Shown one piece after another: positions 45,596-57,100 of a stretch of DNA of 64,000 bases. This stretch comes from Litoditis marina (Eukaryota > Nematoda > Chromadorea > Rhabditida > Rhabditidae), in assembly GCA_964036275.1 (NCBI GenBank), contig OZ038436.1:20239904-20303903 (forward strand), read 5' to 3'. The notes below the pieces were generated by a model, which saw only the letters and a list, made by a program, of their open reading frames with translations, was not told the origin of the DNA and made no database searches. The translations under genes were made by a program, and so were the position numbers. The number at the start of each line of letters is the position of its first letter. Position 1 is the first letter of the stretch.

Positions 45596-45970
45596 TATAT
45601 TTTGTTTTTGATTTCAAATTTGATATTTTGTTACTCGAAACGTTTGTAATAAACTAACCAAGCGTCATTACAAAACATTTTCACCCGTCTGAGGTTTGTA
45701 GTGGTTTTATTTTCAATAAGTTTGATCAAAACACTTTGTAAGTCGCTATAACTACTTTGTAACCTACAGTAAACTTTAAGTACCTTTGACTAATTGTAGA
45801 ATGGATGAAAAGTCGTCTAAATCATTTGAAACGATCCCGATTAATTTCTTATTGTCCTACCGTATGAACTGTTTTCTTTTCCCGCAGTTCAATTGGAACA
45901 GTCTTCGTCATGAGAACGGGTTCTCTGGTAGGGCTCACATATCCCAGCTAGGAACAACGCTCAATACGTA

Positions 45971-46040
45971 GCGTCCGTGGTGTAATGGTCAGCATGGATG
46001 CCTTCCAAGCATTCGACGGGGGTTCGATTCTCCCCGGACA
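45971..46040 (+). pseudogene. tRNA-Gly(UCC), acceptor end lost
   Basis: Same CTCCCCGGACA lesion as 45081. Class B flank. Confidence 0.85.
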
Positions 46041-46413
46041 TATTTTGTTTTTGATTTCAATTTCGGTATTTTGTTACTCGAAACGTTTGTGATGAATAAA
46101 TCTAGCTTCATTACAGGACATTTTCACCCGTCTAAGGTTTGTAGTTATTTTATTTTCAATAAATTCGATCAAAACACTTTGTAAGTCGCTATAACTACTT
46201 TGTAACGTACAGTAAGCTATAAGTACCTTTGACTAATTGAAGAATGGATGAAAAGTCGTCTAAATCATTTGAAACGATCCCGATTAATTTCTTATTGTCC
46301 TACCGTATGAACTGTTTTCTTTTCCCGCTGTTCAATTGGAACAGTCTTCGTCATGAGAACGGGTTCTCTGGTGGGGCTCACATATCCCAGCTAGGAACAA
46401 CGCTCAGTACGTA

Positions 46414-46483
46414 GCGTCCGTGGTGTAATGGTCAGCATGGATGCCTTCCAAGCATTCGACGGGGGTTCGATTCTCCCCGGACA
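46414..46483 (+). pseudogene. tRNA-Gly(UCC), acceptor end lost
   Basis: Same CTCCCCGGACA lesion as 45081. Class B flank. First of the long, 604-bp units. Confidence 0.85.
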
Positions 46484-47017
46484 TATTTTGTTTTTGATTT
46501 CAATTTCGGTATTTTGTTACTCGAAACGTTTGTGATGAATAAATCTAGCTTCATTACAGGACATTTTCACCCGTCTAAGGTTTGTAGTTATTTTATTTTC
46601 AATAAGTTTGATCAAAACACTTTGTAAGTAGCTATAATTACTTTGTAACGTACAGTAAGCTATAAGTACCTTTGACTAATTGTAGAATGGATGAAAAGTC
46701 GTCTAAATCATTTGAAACGATCCCAATTACTATGTCTAAGGTTTGTAGTTGTTTTATTTTCAATAATTTTGATCAAAACACTTTGTAAGTCGCTATAACT
46801 ACTTTGTAACCTACAGTAAACTTTATGTACCTTTGACTAATTGTAGAATGGATGAAAAGTCGTCTAAATCATTTGAAACGATCCCAATTACTATCTTATT
46901 GTCCTACCGTATGAACTGTTTTCTTTTCCCGCAGTTCAATTGGAACAGTCTTCGTCATGAGAACGGGTTCTCTGGTAGGGCTCACATATCCCAGCTAGGA
47001 ACAACGCTCAATACGTA

Positions 47018-47089
47018 GCGTCCGTGGTGTAATGGTCAGCATGGATGCCTTCCAAGCATTCGACGGGGGTTCGATTCCCCCCGGACGCA
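47018..47089 (+). tRNA. tRNA-Gly(UCC)
   Basis: Consensus 72 nt. Class A flank. Confidence 0.96.
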
Positions 47090-47464
47090 TATATTTTGTT
47101 TTTGATTTCAAATTTGATATTTTGTTACTCGAAACGTTTGTAATAAACAAACCAAGCGTCATTACAAAACATTTTCACCCGTCTGAGGTTTGTAGTTGTT
47201 TTATTTTCAATAAATTTGATCAAAACACTTTGTAAGTCGCTATAACTACTTTGTAACCTACAGTGAACTTTATGTACCTTTGACTAATTGTAGAATGGAT
47301 GAAAAGTCGTCTAAATCATTTGAAACGATCCCAATTAACATCTTATCGTCCTACCGTATGAACCGTTTTCTTTTTCCGCAGTTCAATTGGAACAGTCTTC
47401 GTCATGAGAACGGGTTCTCTGGTAGGGCTCACATATCCCAGCTAGGAACAACGCTCAGTACGTA

Positions 47465-47536
47465 GCGTCCGTGGTGTAATGGTCAGCATGGATGCCTTCC
47501 AAGCATTCGACGGGGGTTCGATTCCCCCCGGACGCA
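47465..47536 (+). tRNA. tRNA-Gly(UCC)
   Basis: Consensus 72 nt. Class B flank, long unit (608 bp). Confidence 0.96.
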
Positions 47537-48072
47537 TATATTTTGTTTTTGATTTCAATTTTGTTATTTTGTTACTCGAAACGTTTGTGATGAATAAATC
47601 TAGCTTCATTACAGGACATTTTCACCCGTCTATGGTTTGTAGTTGTTTTATTTTCAATAAATTCGATCAAAACACTTTGTAAGTCGCTATAATTACTTTG
47701 TAACGTACAGTAAGCTATAAGTACCTTTGACTAATTGTAGAATGGATGAAAAGTCGTCTAAATCATTTAAAACGATCCCAATTACTATGTCTAAGGTTTG
47801 TAGTTGTTTTATTTTCAATAATTTTGATCAAAACACTTTGTAAGTCGCTATAACTACTTTGTAACCTACAGTAAACTTTATGTACCTTTGACTAATTGTA
47901 GAATAGATGAAAAGTCGTCTAAATCATTTAAAACGATCCCAATTAACATCTTATCGTCCTACCGTATGAACTGTTTTCTTTTCCCGCAGTTCAATTGGAA
48001 CAGTCTTCGTCATGAGAACGGGTTCTCTGGTGGGGCTCACATATCCCAGCTAGGAACAACGCTCAGTACTTA

Positions 48073-48144
48073 GCGTCCGTGGTGTAATGGTCAGCATGGA
48101 TGCCTTCCAAGCATTCGACGGGGGTTCGATTCCCCCCGGACGCA
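48073..48144 (+). tRNA. tRNA-Gly(UCC)
   Basis: Consensus 72 nt; preceded by ACTTAG instead of ACGTAG. Class A flank. Confidence 0.96.
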
Positions 48145-48519
48145 TACATTTTGTTTTTGATTTCAAATTTGATATTTTGTTACTCGAAACGTTTGTAATA
48201 AACAAACCAAGCGTCATTACAAAACACTTTCACCCGTCTGAGGTTTGTAGTGGTTTTATTTTCAATAAATTTGATCAAAACACTTTGTAAGTCGCTATAA
48301 CTACTTTGTAACCTACAGTAAACTTTATGTACCTTTGACTAATTGTAGAATGGATGAAAAGTCGTCTAAATCATTTGAAACGATCCCAATTACTATCTTA
48401 TTGTCCTACCGTATGAATTGTTTTCTTTTCCCGCAGTTCAATTGGAACAGTCTTCGTCATGAGAACGGGTTCTCTGGTGGGGCTCACATATCCCAGCCAG
48501 GAACGACGCTCAGTACGTA

Positions 48520-48591
48520 GCGTCCGTGGTGTAATGGTCAGCATGGATGCCTTCCAAGCATTCGACGGGGGTTCGATTCCCCCCGGACGCA
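48520..48591 (+). tRNA. tRNA-Gly(UCC)
   Basis: Consensus 72 nt. Class A flank, long unit (609 bp) whose end carries the rare GGACGAGAGGTCGTC segment. Confidence 0.96.
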
Positions 48592-49128
48592 TATATTTTG
48601 TTTTTGATTTCAATTTTGGTATTTTGTTACTCGAAACGTTTGTAATAAACAAACCAAGCGTCATTACAAAACATTTTCACCCGTCTGAGGTTTGTAGTGG
48701 TTTTATTCTCAATAAATTTGATGAAAACACTTTGTAAGTCGCTATAATTTTTTTTGTAACCTACAGTAAACTTTAAGTACCTTTGACTAATTGTAGAATG
48801 GATGAAAAGTCGTCTAAATCATTTAAAACGATCCCAATTACTATGTCTAAGGTTTGTAGTTGTTTTATTTTCAATAATTTTGATCAAAACACTTTGTAAG
48901 TCGCTATAACTACTTTGTAACCTGCAGTAATCTTCGAATACCTTTGACTAGTTATAATATGGACGAGAGGTCGTCTAAATAAACTGGAACAATCCCGATT
49001 AACATATTATTGTCCTACCGTATGACTTGTTCTCTTTTCCCGCAGTTCAATTGGAACAGTCTTCGTCATGAGAACGGGTTCTCTGGTAGGGATCACATAT
49101 CCCAGCTAGGAACAACGCTCAGTACGTA

Positions 49129-49198
49129 GCGTCCGTGGTGTAATGGTCAGCATGGATGCCTTCCAAGCATTCGACGGGGGTTCGATTCCCCCCGGACA
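49129..49198 (+). pseudogene. tRNA-Gly(UCC), acceptor end lost
   Basis: T stem intact but the 3' end is GGACA then TATTTTG: two acceptor pairs are lost. Class B flank, long unit. Confidence 0.85.
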
Positions 49199-49733
49199 TA
49201 TTTTGTTTTTGATTTCAATTTTGGTATTTTGTTACTCGAAACGTTTGTGATGAATAAATCTAGCTTCATTACAGGACATTTTCACCCGTCTATGGTTTGT
49301 AGTTGTTTTATTTTCAATAAATTTGATGAAAACACTTTGTAAGTCGCTATAATTTTTTTTGTAACCTACAGTAAACTTTAAGTACCTTTGACTAATTGTA
49401 GAATGGATGAAAAGTCGTCTAAATAATTTAAAACGATCCCAATTACTATGTCTAAGGTTTGTAGTTGTTTTATTTTCAATAATTTTGATCAAAACACTTT
49501 GTAAGTCGCTATAACTACTTTGTAACCTACAGTAAACTTTATGTACCTTTGACTAATTGTAGAATGGATGAAAAGTCGTCTAAATCATTTGAAACGATCC
49601 CAATTAACATCTTACCGTCCTACCGCATGAACCGTTTACTTTTCCCGCAGTTCAATTGGAACAGCCTTCGTCATGAGAACGGGTTGTCTGGTAGGGCTCA
49701 CATATCCCAGCTAGGAACAACGCTCAGTACGTA

Positions 49734-49803
49734 GCGTCCGTGGTGTAATGGTCAGCATGGATGCCTTCCAAGCATTCGACGGGGGTTCGATTCCCCCCGG
49801 ACA
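49734..49803 (+). pseudogene. tRNA-Gly(UCC), acceptor end lost
   Basis: Same lesion as 49129. Class B flank, long unit. Confidence 0.85.
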
Positions 49804-50337
49804 TATTTTGTTTTTGATTTCAATTTTGGTATTTTGTTACTCGAAACGTTTGTGATGAATAAATCTAGCTTCATTACAGGACATTTTCACCCGTCTATGG
49901 TTTGTAGTTGTTTTATTTTCAATAAATTCGATCAAAACACTTTGTAAGTCGCTATAATTACTTTGTAACGTACAGTAAGCTATAAGTACCTTTGACTAAT
50001 TGTAGAATGGATGAAAAGTCGTCTAAATTATTTAAAACGATCCCAATTACTATGTCTAAGGTTTGTAGTTGTTTTATTTTCAATAATTTTGATCAAAACA
50101 CTTTGTAAGTCGCTATAACTACTTTGTAACCTACAGTAAACTTTATGTACCTTTGACTAATTGTAGAATGGATGAAAAGTCGTCTAAATCATTTGAAACG
50201 ATCCCAATTAACATCTTATCGTCCTACCGTATGAACTGTTTTCTTTTCCCGCAGTTCAATTGGAACAGTCTTCGTCATGAGAACGGGTTCTCTGGTAGGG
50301 CTCACATATCCCAGCTAGGAACAACGCTCAGTACTTA

Positions 50338-50409
50338 GCGTCCGTGGTGTAATGGTCAGCATGGATGCCTTCCAAGCATTCGACGGGGGTTCGATTCCCC
50401 CCGGACGCA
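50338..50409 (+). tRNA. tRNA-Gly(UCC)
   Basis: Consensus 72 nt; preceded by ACTTAG. Class A flank. Confidence 0.96.
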
Positions 50410-50786
50410 TATATTTTGTTTTTGATTTCAATTTTGGTATTTTGTTACTCGAAACGTTTGTAATAAACAAACCAAGCGTCATTACAAAACATTTTCACCC
50501 GTCTGAGGTTTGTAGTGGTTTTATTTTCAATAAATTTGATGAAAACACTTTGTAAGTCGCTATAATTTTTTTTTGTAACCTACAGTAAACTTTAAGTACC
50601 TTTGACTAATTGTAGAATGGATGAAAAGTCGTCTAAATCATTTGAAACGATCCCAATTAACATCTTATCGTCCTACCGTATGAACCGTTTTCTTTTCCCG
50701 CAGTTCAATTGGAACAGTCTTCGTCATGAGAACGGGTTCTCTGGTAGGGCTCATATATCCCAGCTAGGAACAACGCTCAGTACGTA

Positions 50787-50856
50787 GCGTCCGTGGTGTA
50801 ATGGTCAGCATGGATGCTTTCCAAGCATTCGACGGGGGTTCGATTCCCCCCGGACA
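50787..50856 (+). pseudogene. tRNA-Gly(UCC), acceptor end lost
   Basis: Lesion as at 49129 plus C-to-T at the first anticodon-loop base (TTTCCAA). Class B flank, long unit. Confidence 0.85.
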
Positions 50857-51390
50857 TATTTTGTTTTTGATTTCAATTTTGGTATTTTGTTACTCGAAAC
50901 GTTTGTGATGAATAAATCTAGCTTCATTACAGGACATTTTCACCCGTCTATGGTTTGTAGTTGTTTTATTTTGAATAAATTCGATTAAAACACTTTGTAA
51001 GTCGCTATAATTACTTTGTAACGTACAGTAAGCTATAAGTACCTTTGACTAATTGTAGAATAGATGAAAAGTCGTCTAAATCATTTAAAACGATCCCAAT
51101 TACTATGTCTAAGGTTTGTAGTTGTTTTATTTTCAATAATTTTGATCAAAACACTTTGTAAGTCGCTATAACTACTTTGTAACCTACAGTAAACTTTATG
51201 TACCTTTGACTAATTGTAGAATGGATGAAAAGTCGTCTAAATCATTTGAAACGATCCCAATTAACATCTTATCGTCCTACCGTATGAACTGTTTTCTTTT
51301 CCCGCAGTTCAATTGGAACAGGCTTCGTCATGAGAACGGGTTCTCTGGTAGGGCTCACATATCCCAGCTAGGAACAACGCTCAGTACGTA

Positions 51391-51462
51391 GCGTCCGTGG
51401 TGTAATGGTCAGCATGGATGCCTTCCAAGCATTCGACGGGGGTTCGATTCCCCCCGGACGCA
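51391..51462 (+). tRNA. tRNA-Gly(UCC)
   Basis: Consensus 72 nt. Class A flank. Confidence 0.96.
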
Positions 51463-51837
51463 TATATTTTGTTTTTGATTTCAAATTTGATATTTTGTTA
51501 CTCGAAACGTTTGTAATAAACAAACCAAGCGTCATTACAAAACATTTTCACCCGTCTGAGGTTTGTAGTGGTTTTATTTTCAATAAGTTTGATCAAAACA
51601 CTTTGTAAGTCGCTATAACTACTTTGTAACCTACAGTAAACTTTATGTACCTTTGACTAATTGTAGAATGGATGAAAAGTCGTCTAAATCATTTGAAACG
51701 ATCCCAATTAACATCTTATCGTCCTACCGTATGAACTGTTTTCTTTTCCCGCAGTTCAATTGGAACAGGCTTCGTCATGAGAACGGGTTCTCTGGTAGGG
51801 CTCACATATCCCAGCTAGGAACAACGCTCAGTACGTA

Positions 51838-51909
51838 GCGTCCGTGGTGTAATGGTCAGCATGGATGCCTTCCAAGCATTCGACGGGGGTTCGATTCCCC
51901 CCGGACGCA
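51838..51909 (+). tRNA. tRNA-Gly(UCC)
   Basis: Consensus 72 nt. Class A flank, near identical to the preceding unit. Confidence 0.96.
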
Positions 51910-52282
51910 TATATTTTGTTTTTGATTTCAAATTTGATATTTTGTTACTCGAAACGTTTGTAATAAACAAACCAAGCGTCATTACAAAACATTTTCACCC
52001 GTCTGAGGTTTGTAGTGGTTTTATTTTCAATAAGTTTGATCAAAACACTTTGTAAGTCGCTATAACTACTTTGTAACCTACAGTAAACTTTAAGTACCTT
52101 TGACTAATTGTAGAATGGATGAAAAGTCGTCTAAATCATTTAAAACGATCCAAATTAACATCTTATCGTCCTACCGTATGAACAGTTTTTTTCCCGCAGT
52201 TCAATTGGAACAGTCTTCGTCATGAGAACGGGTTCTCTGGTGGGGCTCACATATCCCAGCTAGGAACAACGCTCAGTACGTA

Positions 52283-52354
52283 GCGTCCGTGGTGTAATGG
52301 TCAGCATGGATGCCTTCCAAGCATTCGACGGGGGTTCGATTCCCCCCGGACGCA
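52283..52354 (+). tRNA. tRNA-Gly(UCC)
   Basis: Consensus 72 nt. Class A flank. The following unit (about 52557-52923) lacks its tRNA: CTTTGACTAATT joins directly to TGTTTTTGATTTC. Confidence 0.96.
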
Positions 52355-52923
52355 TATATTTTGTTTTTGATTTCAATTTGGTATTTTGTTACTCGAAACG
52401 TTTGTAATAAACAAACCAAGCGTCATTACAAAACATTTTCACCCGTCTGAGGTTTGGAGTGGTTTTATTTTCAATAAATTTGATGAAAACACTTTGTAAG
52501 TCGCTATAACAACTTTGTAACCTACCTACAGTAAACTTTATGTACCTTTGACTAATTTGTTTTTGATTTCAATTTTGGTATTTTGTTACTCGAAACGTTT
52601 GTAATAAACAAACCAAGCGTCATTACAAAACATTTTCACCCGTCTGAGGTTTGTAGTGGTTTTATTTTCAATAAATTTGATGAAAACACTTTGTAAGTCG
52701 CTATAATTACTTTGTAACCTACAGTAAACTTTATGTACCTTTGACTAATTGTAGAATGGATGAAAAGTCGTCTAAATCATTTGAAACGATCCCAATTACT
52801 ATCTTATTGTCCTACCGTATGAACTGTTTTTTTCCCGCAGTTTAATTGGAACAGTCTTCGTCATGAGAACGGGTTCTCTGGTGGGGCTCACATATCCCAG
52901 CTAGGAACAACGCTCAGTACGTA

Positions 52924-52995
52924 GCGTCCGTGGTGTAATGGTCAGCATGGATGCCTTCCAAGCATTCGACGGGGGTTCGATTCCCCCCGGACGCA
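52924..52995 (+). tRNA. tRNA-Gly(UCC)
   Basis: Consensus 72 nt. Class A flank; the unit ends with the rare GGACGAGAGGTCGTC segment. Confidence 0.96.
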
Positions 52996-53369
52996 TATAT
53001 TTTGTTTTTGATTTCAATTTTGGTATTTTGTTACTCGAAACGTTTGTAATAAACGAACCAAGCGTCATTACAAAACATTTTCACCCGTCTGAGGTTTGTA
53101 GTGGTTTTATTTTCAATAAATTTGATGAAAACACTTTGTAAGTCGCTATATTTTTTTGTAACGTACAGTAAGCTTTAAGTACCTTTGACTAATTATAAAA
53201 TGGACGAGAGGTCGTCTAAATCAACTGGAACAATCCCGATTAACATATTATTGTCCTACCGTATAAACTGTTTTCTTTTCCCGCAGTTCAATTGGAACAG
53301 TCTTCGTCATGAGAACGGGTTCTCTGGTGGGGCTCACATATCCCAGCTAGGAACAACGCTCAGTACGTA

Positions 53370-53440
53370 GCGTCCGTTGTGTAATGGTCAGCATGGATGC
53401 CTTCCAAGCATCGACGGGGGTTCGATTCCCCCCGGACTCA
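53370..53440 (+). pseudogene. tRNA-Gly(UCC) pseudogene, 71 nt
   Basis: G-to-T in the A box (TTGTGTAATGG), one base lost from the 3' side of the anticodon stem (AAGCATCGAC), and GGACTCA at the acceptor. Class B flank. This is the unit that holds the retrotransposon. Confidence 0.9.
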
Positions 53441-53611
53441 TATATTTTGTGTTTGATTTCAATTTTGGTATTTTGTTACTCGAAACGTTTGTGATGAATA
53501 CATCTAGCTTCATTACAGGACATTTTCACCCGTCTAAGGTTTGTAGTTGTTTTATTTTCAATAAATTTGATGAAAACACTTTGTAAGTCGCTATATTTTT
53601 TTGTAACGTAC

Positions 53612-53920
53612 TGTCATGAATATCCTCAACTATTCATGATTAGTTTTTGTCTTTTTATTTCAACTATACGAAATACAAGATATTGGTTTTATTTTGGGTC
53701 TTCCGTGGGAATAATTTTAATGTATTGCATACAGATAGACGACACGCATCGATTATCCCGGTATAAAAGGACGAAGAAACAACACATCAACGAAGTTCGA
53801 CAACATCTTCTCTGTCGGCTGTCCATTTCTTTGATACCTGTCTATTTAGCCCCTACGCGGGCACTGTAGATAAACTGCTCTGAATCCTCTTGTGTTATAT
53901 ACTTTTGGTCATTCAGAACA
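53612..53920 (+). repeat. 5' LTR of the BEL/Pao element (309 bp)
   Basis: Starts TGTCATGAATATCC and ends TTCAGAACA, the TG...CA ends typical of LTRs. The right boundary is set by the primer-binding site two bases on. No second LTR in the window for comparison. Confidence 0.8.
53762..53769 (+). promoter_or_regulatory. TATA box in the LTR
   Basis: TATAAAAG inside the LTR, about 160 bp before its end, a usual place for the retrotransposon promoter. Confidence 0.65.
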
Positions 53921-53922
53921 AT

Positions 53923-53936
53923 TGGCGACCTCGCAG
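53923..53936 (+). promoter_or_regulatory. primer-binding site
   Basis: TGGCGACCTCGCAG, complementary to a tRNA ending CGAGGTCG-CCA; the GACCTCG acceptor with discriminator G suggests a tRNA-Arg. It does not match the tRNA-Gly of the array. Confidence 0.7.
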
Positions 53937-53963
53937 TTTTCTTTCCTGCTCACATCTTCCTAT

Positions 53964-54057
53964 AAGTCCCACCTAGCGGCAATCTTGAAAAAGTCCATCT
54001 TAGTGACAACGTAAGTCCCATCTAGCGGCAATCTCTTACAGTCCCAACTAGCGGCAT
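53964..54057 (+). repeat. three leader repeats AGTCCCA..TAGCGGCA
   Basis: AGTCCCACCTAGCGGCA at 53964 recurs with small changes at 54013 and 54040, between the primer-binding site and the gag start. Confidence 0.8.
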
Positions 54058-54129
54058 AATTTCACCCGAGAGGGGTAATATTACATCTTTTCGTTCATTG
54101 ATAAGTCCTTAGTTAAGGCAATTGTGAAC

Positions 54130-57100
54130 ATGTCTGGAGCTATACGCACCCAGATAGGGCTATCTGTTGCTCGTCTCAAAAAATATCTTTCAGAATGTAC
54201 TACCAATCTTCCTTCTCTTACACTCAAGGTTGAAGAAACGGACGACACCGTCATTTATTCTACTCTAGACAAGGTACAACGACTAATCAAAAATCTTTCA
54301 TCAACAAACAATATTCTTGAAAATCTCCACTCACAATGGAGTACAAAAATGGATAAAGACGAAGAAAAAGTCTATGAGAAGTTCATTCATGAAAAAGGAA
54401 ATTATCTTGAGACAGTTGAAAAAGCAAAAGATATGCTAGACAAACTATTTGAACTCCGCGATCTTTACAAACGCGAACTGGATCTTATGTCTGAACCAAA
54501 CGATGATCTTAACGAGAACATCTTAGGAAACTCTCCTACAGGAGTTAGTCCTCCGTGCCCACCGTCAAATACGGTAACTACTATTGACTATCTTCCAAGA
54601 ATAAGTATCCCACCATTTAATGGAGATATCGTGAAATGGTCTTCATTTTGGGAAGCATATTCTTCAATGATACATTCTCAATCTCTCAATGATTGTATCA
54701 AGTTCTATCATCTCAAATCTTTACTTCGAGGTGATGCTTCGCGCCTTCTTTCAGGCCTCACTACAGATTCCACAAACTACCCAATAGCAATTGACATGCT
54801 CAAAGAAGCATACGGCAACACAGCAGACATTTGCCACCGATTGAGAGCTCAGCTACTATCATTTGAGGTACGATCTTCCAACTCATCTGATTTACTCAAA
54901 TCTTACCATCAAATCTTGCAACTTTACCGACAATTGAAAGCACTTGGAGACGACCCTGATTCAACCACCTGTGCTCAAGTTATTGAATCACGTTTTCCTA
55001 AGTTTATCATGTCACGTGTAATTAATAAGCTCACTTCAACCAACTATTCTACTAGTGAATTGCTCGAGAAAATCGGAGAAGAAGTGAAAAAGAATGCTAA
55101 ACTCGACCGACTTTACTCTGAGAATGGCTCATTTCGCAACAATGGAAACAGTTCATTTCCAAACAAAAACAATTCTTCACATCAGTTTCACTCTGGAAAA
55201 CCCTACAACAACAATAGAAATTCTCCTCCTAGAAACTCCAATCAACAGGGAAACACACCTCCCGTTTCGTCTACATTTGCATCTTACGATGTATGCGCGT
55301 ACTGTACGCAGAACCACAAATCTGAAGAACAGCCCACGTTTTCCGCACGTAGCACTCTTGTTAGAGAAAAGCGTCTGTGTCGCAACTGTTTGAAACCTGG
55401 ACATAATAGTCGCGACTGTCAAAGCAAATTTAGCTGTAGACACTGTCAACAACGCCATCACTCGTCTCTTTGCAAGACACTCTTTCCTAATGAAAATTCT
55501 TCGAATAACAAAAAACAAACCGAAAAAAGAAAACAATATTACAAGACTGATCAGCCGAAAACTTTTCCATTCAAAAATACTCCGCTCAACACTAAAGTAG
55601 CTATCAACAACTCTTCCGATCCCTCTTTTGAGCAATCTATCGGATCAACCACATCCCAAGTCGATAACTCTTGCTTTATCTCAAAAGTGCAGTCCCACGC
55701 ACATCGATCTATTCATTCAGATGAAAACAAAGAGAATATTGCGCCTACAGTGACCGACAGGAAGATCTTAATGCTATGCACGACTATTTGCGTTTCCAAT
55801 CCCATAACACGTGAGAAAACTACAGTCACTGCCTTTTTTGACAGCGGAAGCTCACGTTCGTACATTACGGAACCTCTTGCTTCCTTCTTGAAACTTCCAT
55901 CTTACGGAATTGAACAATTGAACATTAGTACTTTCGGTTCCACCGATCCTCTTTCTCTTAATTCAAACCGTTATCCCCTCTTAATTCATTTTGTAGATGA
56001 ATCCACTCTTTCTATGGTTATTTCTTCCATGCCTGAAATGTCTAGTACAATGCAATCTGTTGACATTAATCTTTCTGATATTCCTTATTTAAAGGAAGCA
56101 CAGCTTGTTCGTTTACCGTCTGCAACTGTAAATCCGTCCATCTTACTAGGCTCAGATTATTTATGGCAAATTCTTGAGAATCATACTACAACAAAATTGC
56201 CATCCGGGTTTACATTACTAGAAACCAAAATTGGACCAATGTTAACTGGCCAAGGTTCTCTTAACCATTTAGAACAAGCTTTCAGCACTCTAGAAATTGA
56301 TAACCAATTAGAAGGAAATTTACACCAAACTCTTGAAAAATTTTGGTCTCTTGAATCAATGGGAATTAATGACAACCCTCAACTTTCCGATGACGCAGAA
56401 TGTTTGAAACATTTCAAATCAACAATTTCCAAAGTTGGCCCTCGTTATAGAACAAAATGGCCCTGGAAAACCAAAAAGCCTAATATTCTTACAAATTACG
56501 GTATTTGTGCTCATCGCTTGAACTCCACATACAAAAAACTTGTGGACGACCCTTCTCTTTTGGAAAAATACAATAACATCTTCATAGAGCAATTGCAACT
56601 CGGAATTATTGAAAAAATTCCAAATAACCATATAGACGAAAGTTCAATCATTCATTATTTGCCACACCACCCGGTTGTCACACCTAACAAAACTTCCACT
56701 AAAGTGCGCATTGTTTATGATGCCTCAGCTAAAACAAAGGGACACAACTCTTTGAACGAATGTTTATACCGTGGCCCTGTCTTATTACCTGATCTTGCTG
56801 GTATTCTTCTTCGATCACGTTTTCCTAACATTCTTGTAATAAGTGATATTGAAAAAGCATTCTTACAAATTGAACTGGATCTTCCAGATAGGGAAGTTAC
56901 ACGTTTCTTATGGTTGAAAGACATTACACAACCTCCAATCAAGTCCAACTTACAAGAATATCGTTTCGTTCGAGTACCATTCGGAGTTATTTCAAGCCCA
57001 TTTCTTCTTGGAGCTACAATAATTCACCATCTTGAGAATTCCGAAACTACAATTTCTTCTGATCTTTTACGTAATCTTTACGTTGATAATGCAATGTTAG

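Larger units (their letters stand above)
39407..53611 (+). repeat. tRNA-Gly array, block III (plus orientation)
   Basis: 29 tRNA copies in units of about 443-449 bp, plus a set of longer units of about 605 bp between 46414 and 51391 that carry an extra tRNA-less segment. The last unit is interrupted at 53611 by the BEL/Pao element. Confidence 0.97.

Noticed and set aside
28000..50000. TTTTCTTTTCCCGCAG in each unit as a splice acceptor of a repeated gene
   Set aside because: It resembles a nematode acceptor, but no donor or conserved downstream frame accompanies it; it is most likely just part of the unit.
53923..53936. Retrotransposon primed by the array's own tRNA-Gly
   Set aside because: The primer-binding site would need to start TGGTGCGTCC; it reads TGGCGACCTCG instead.
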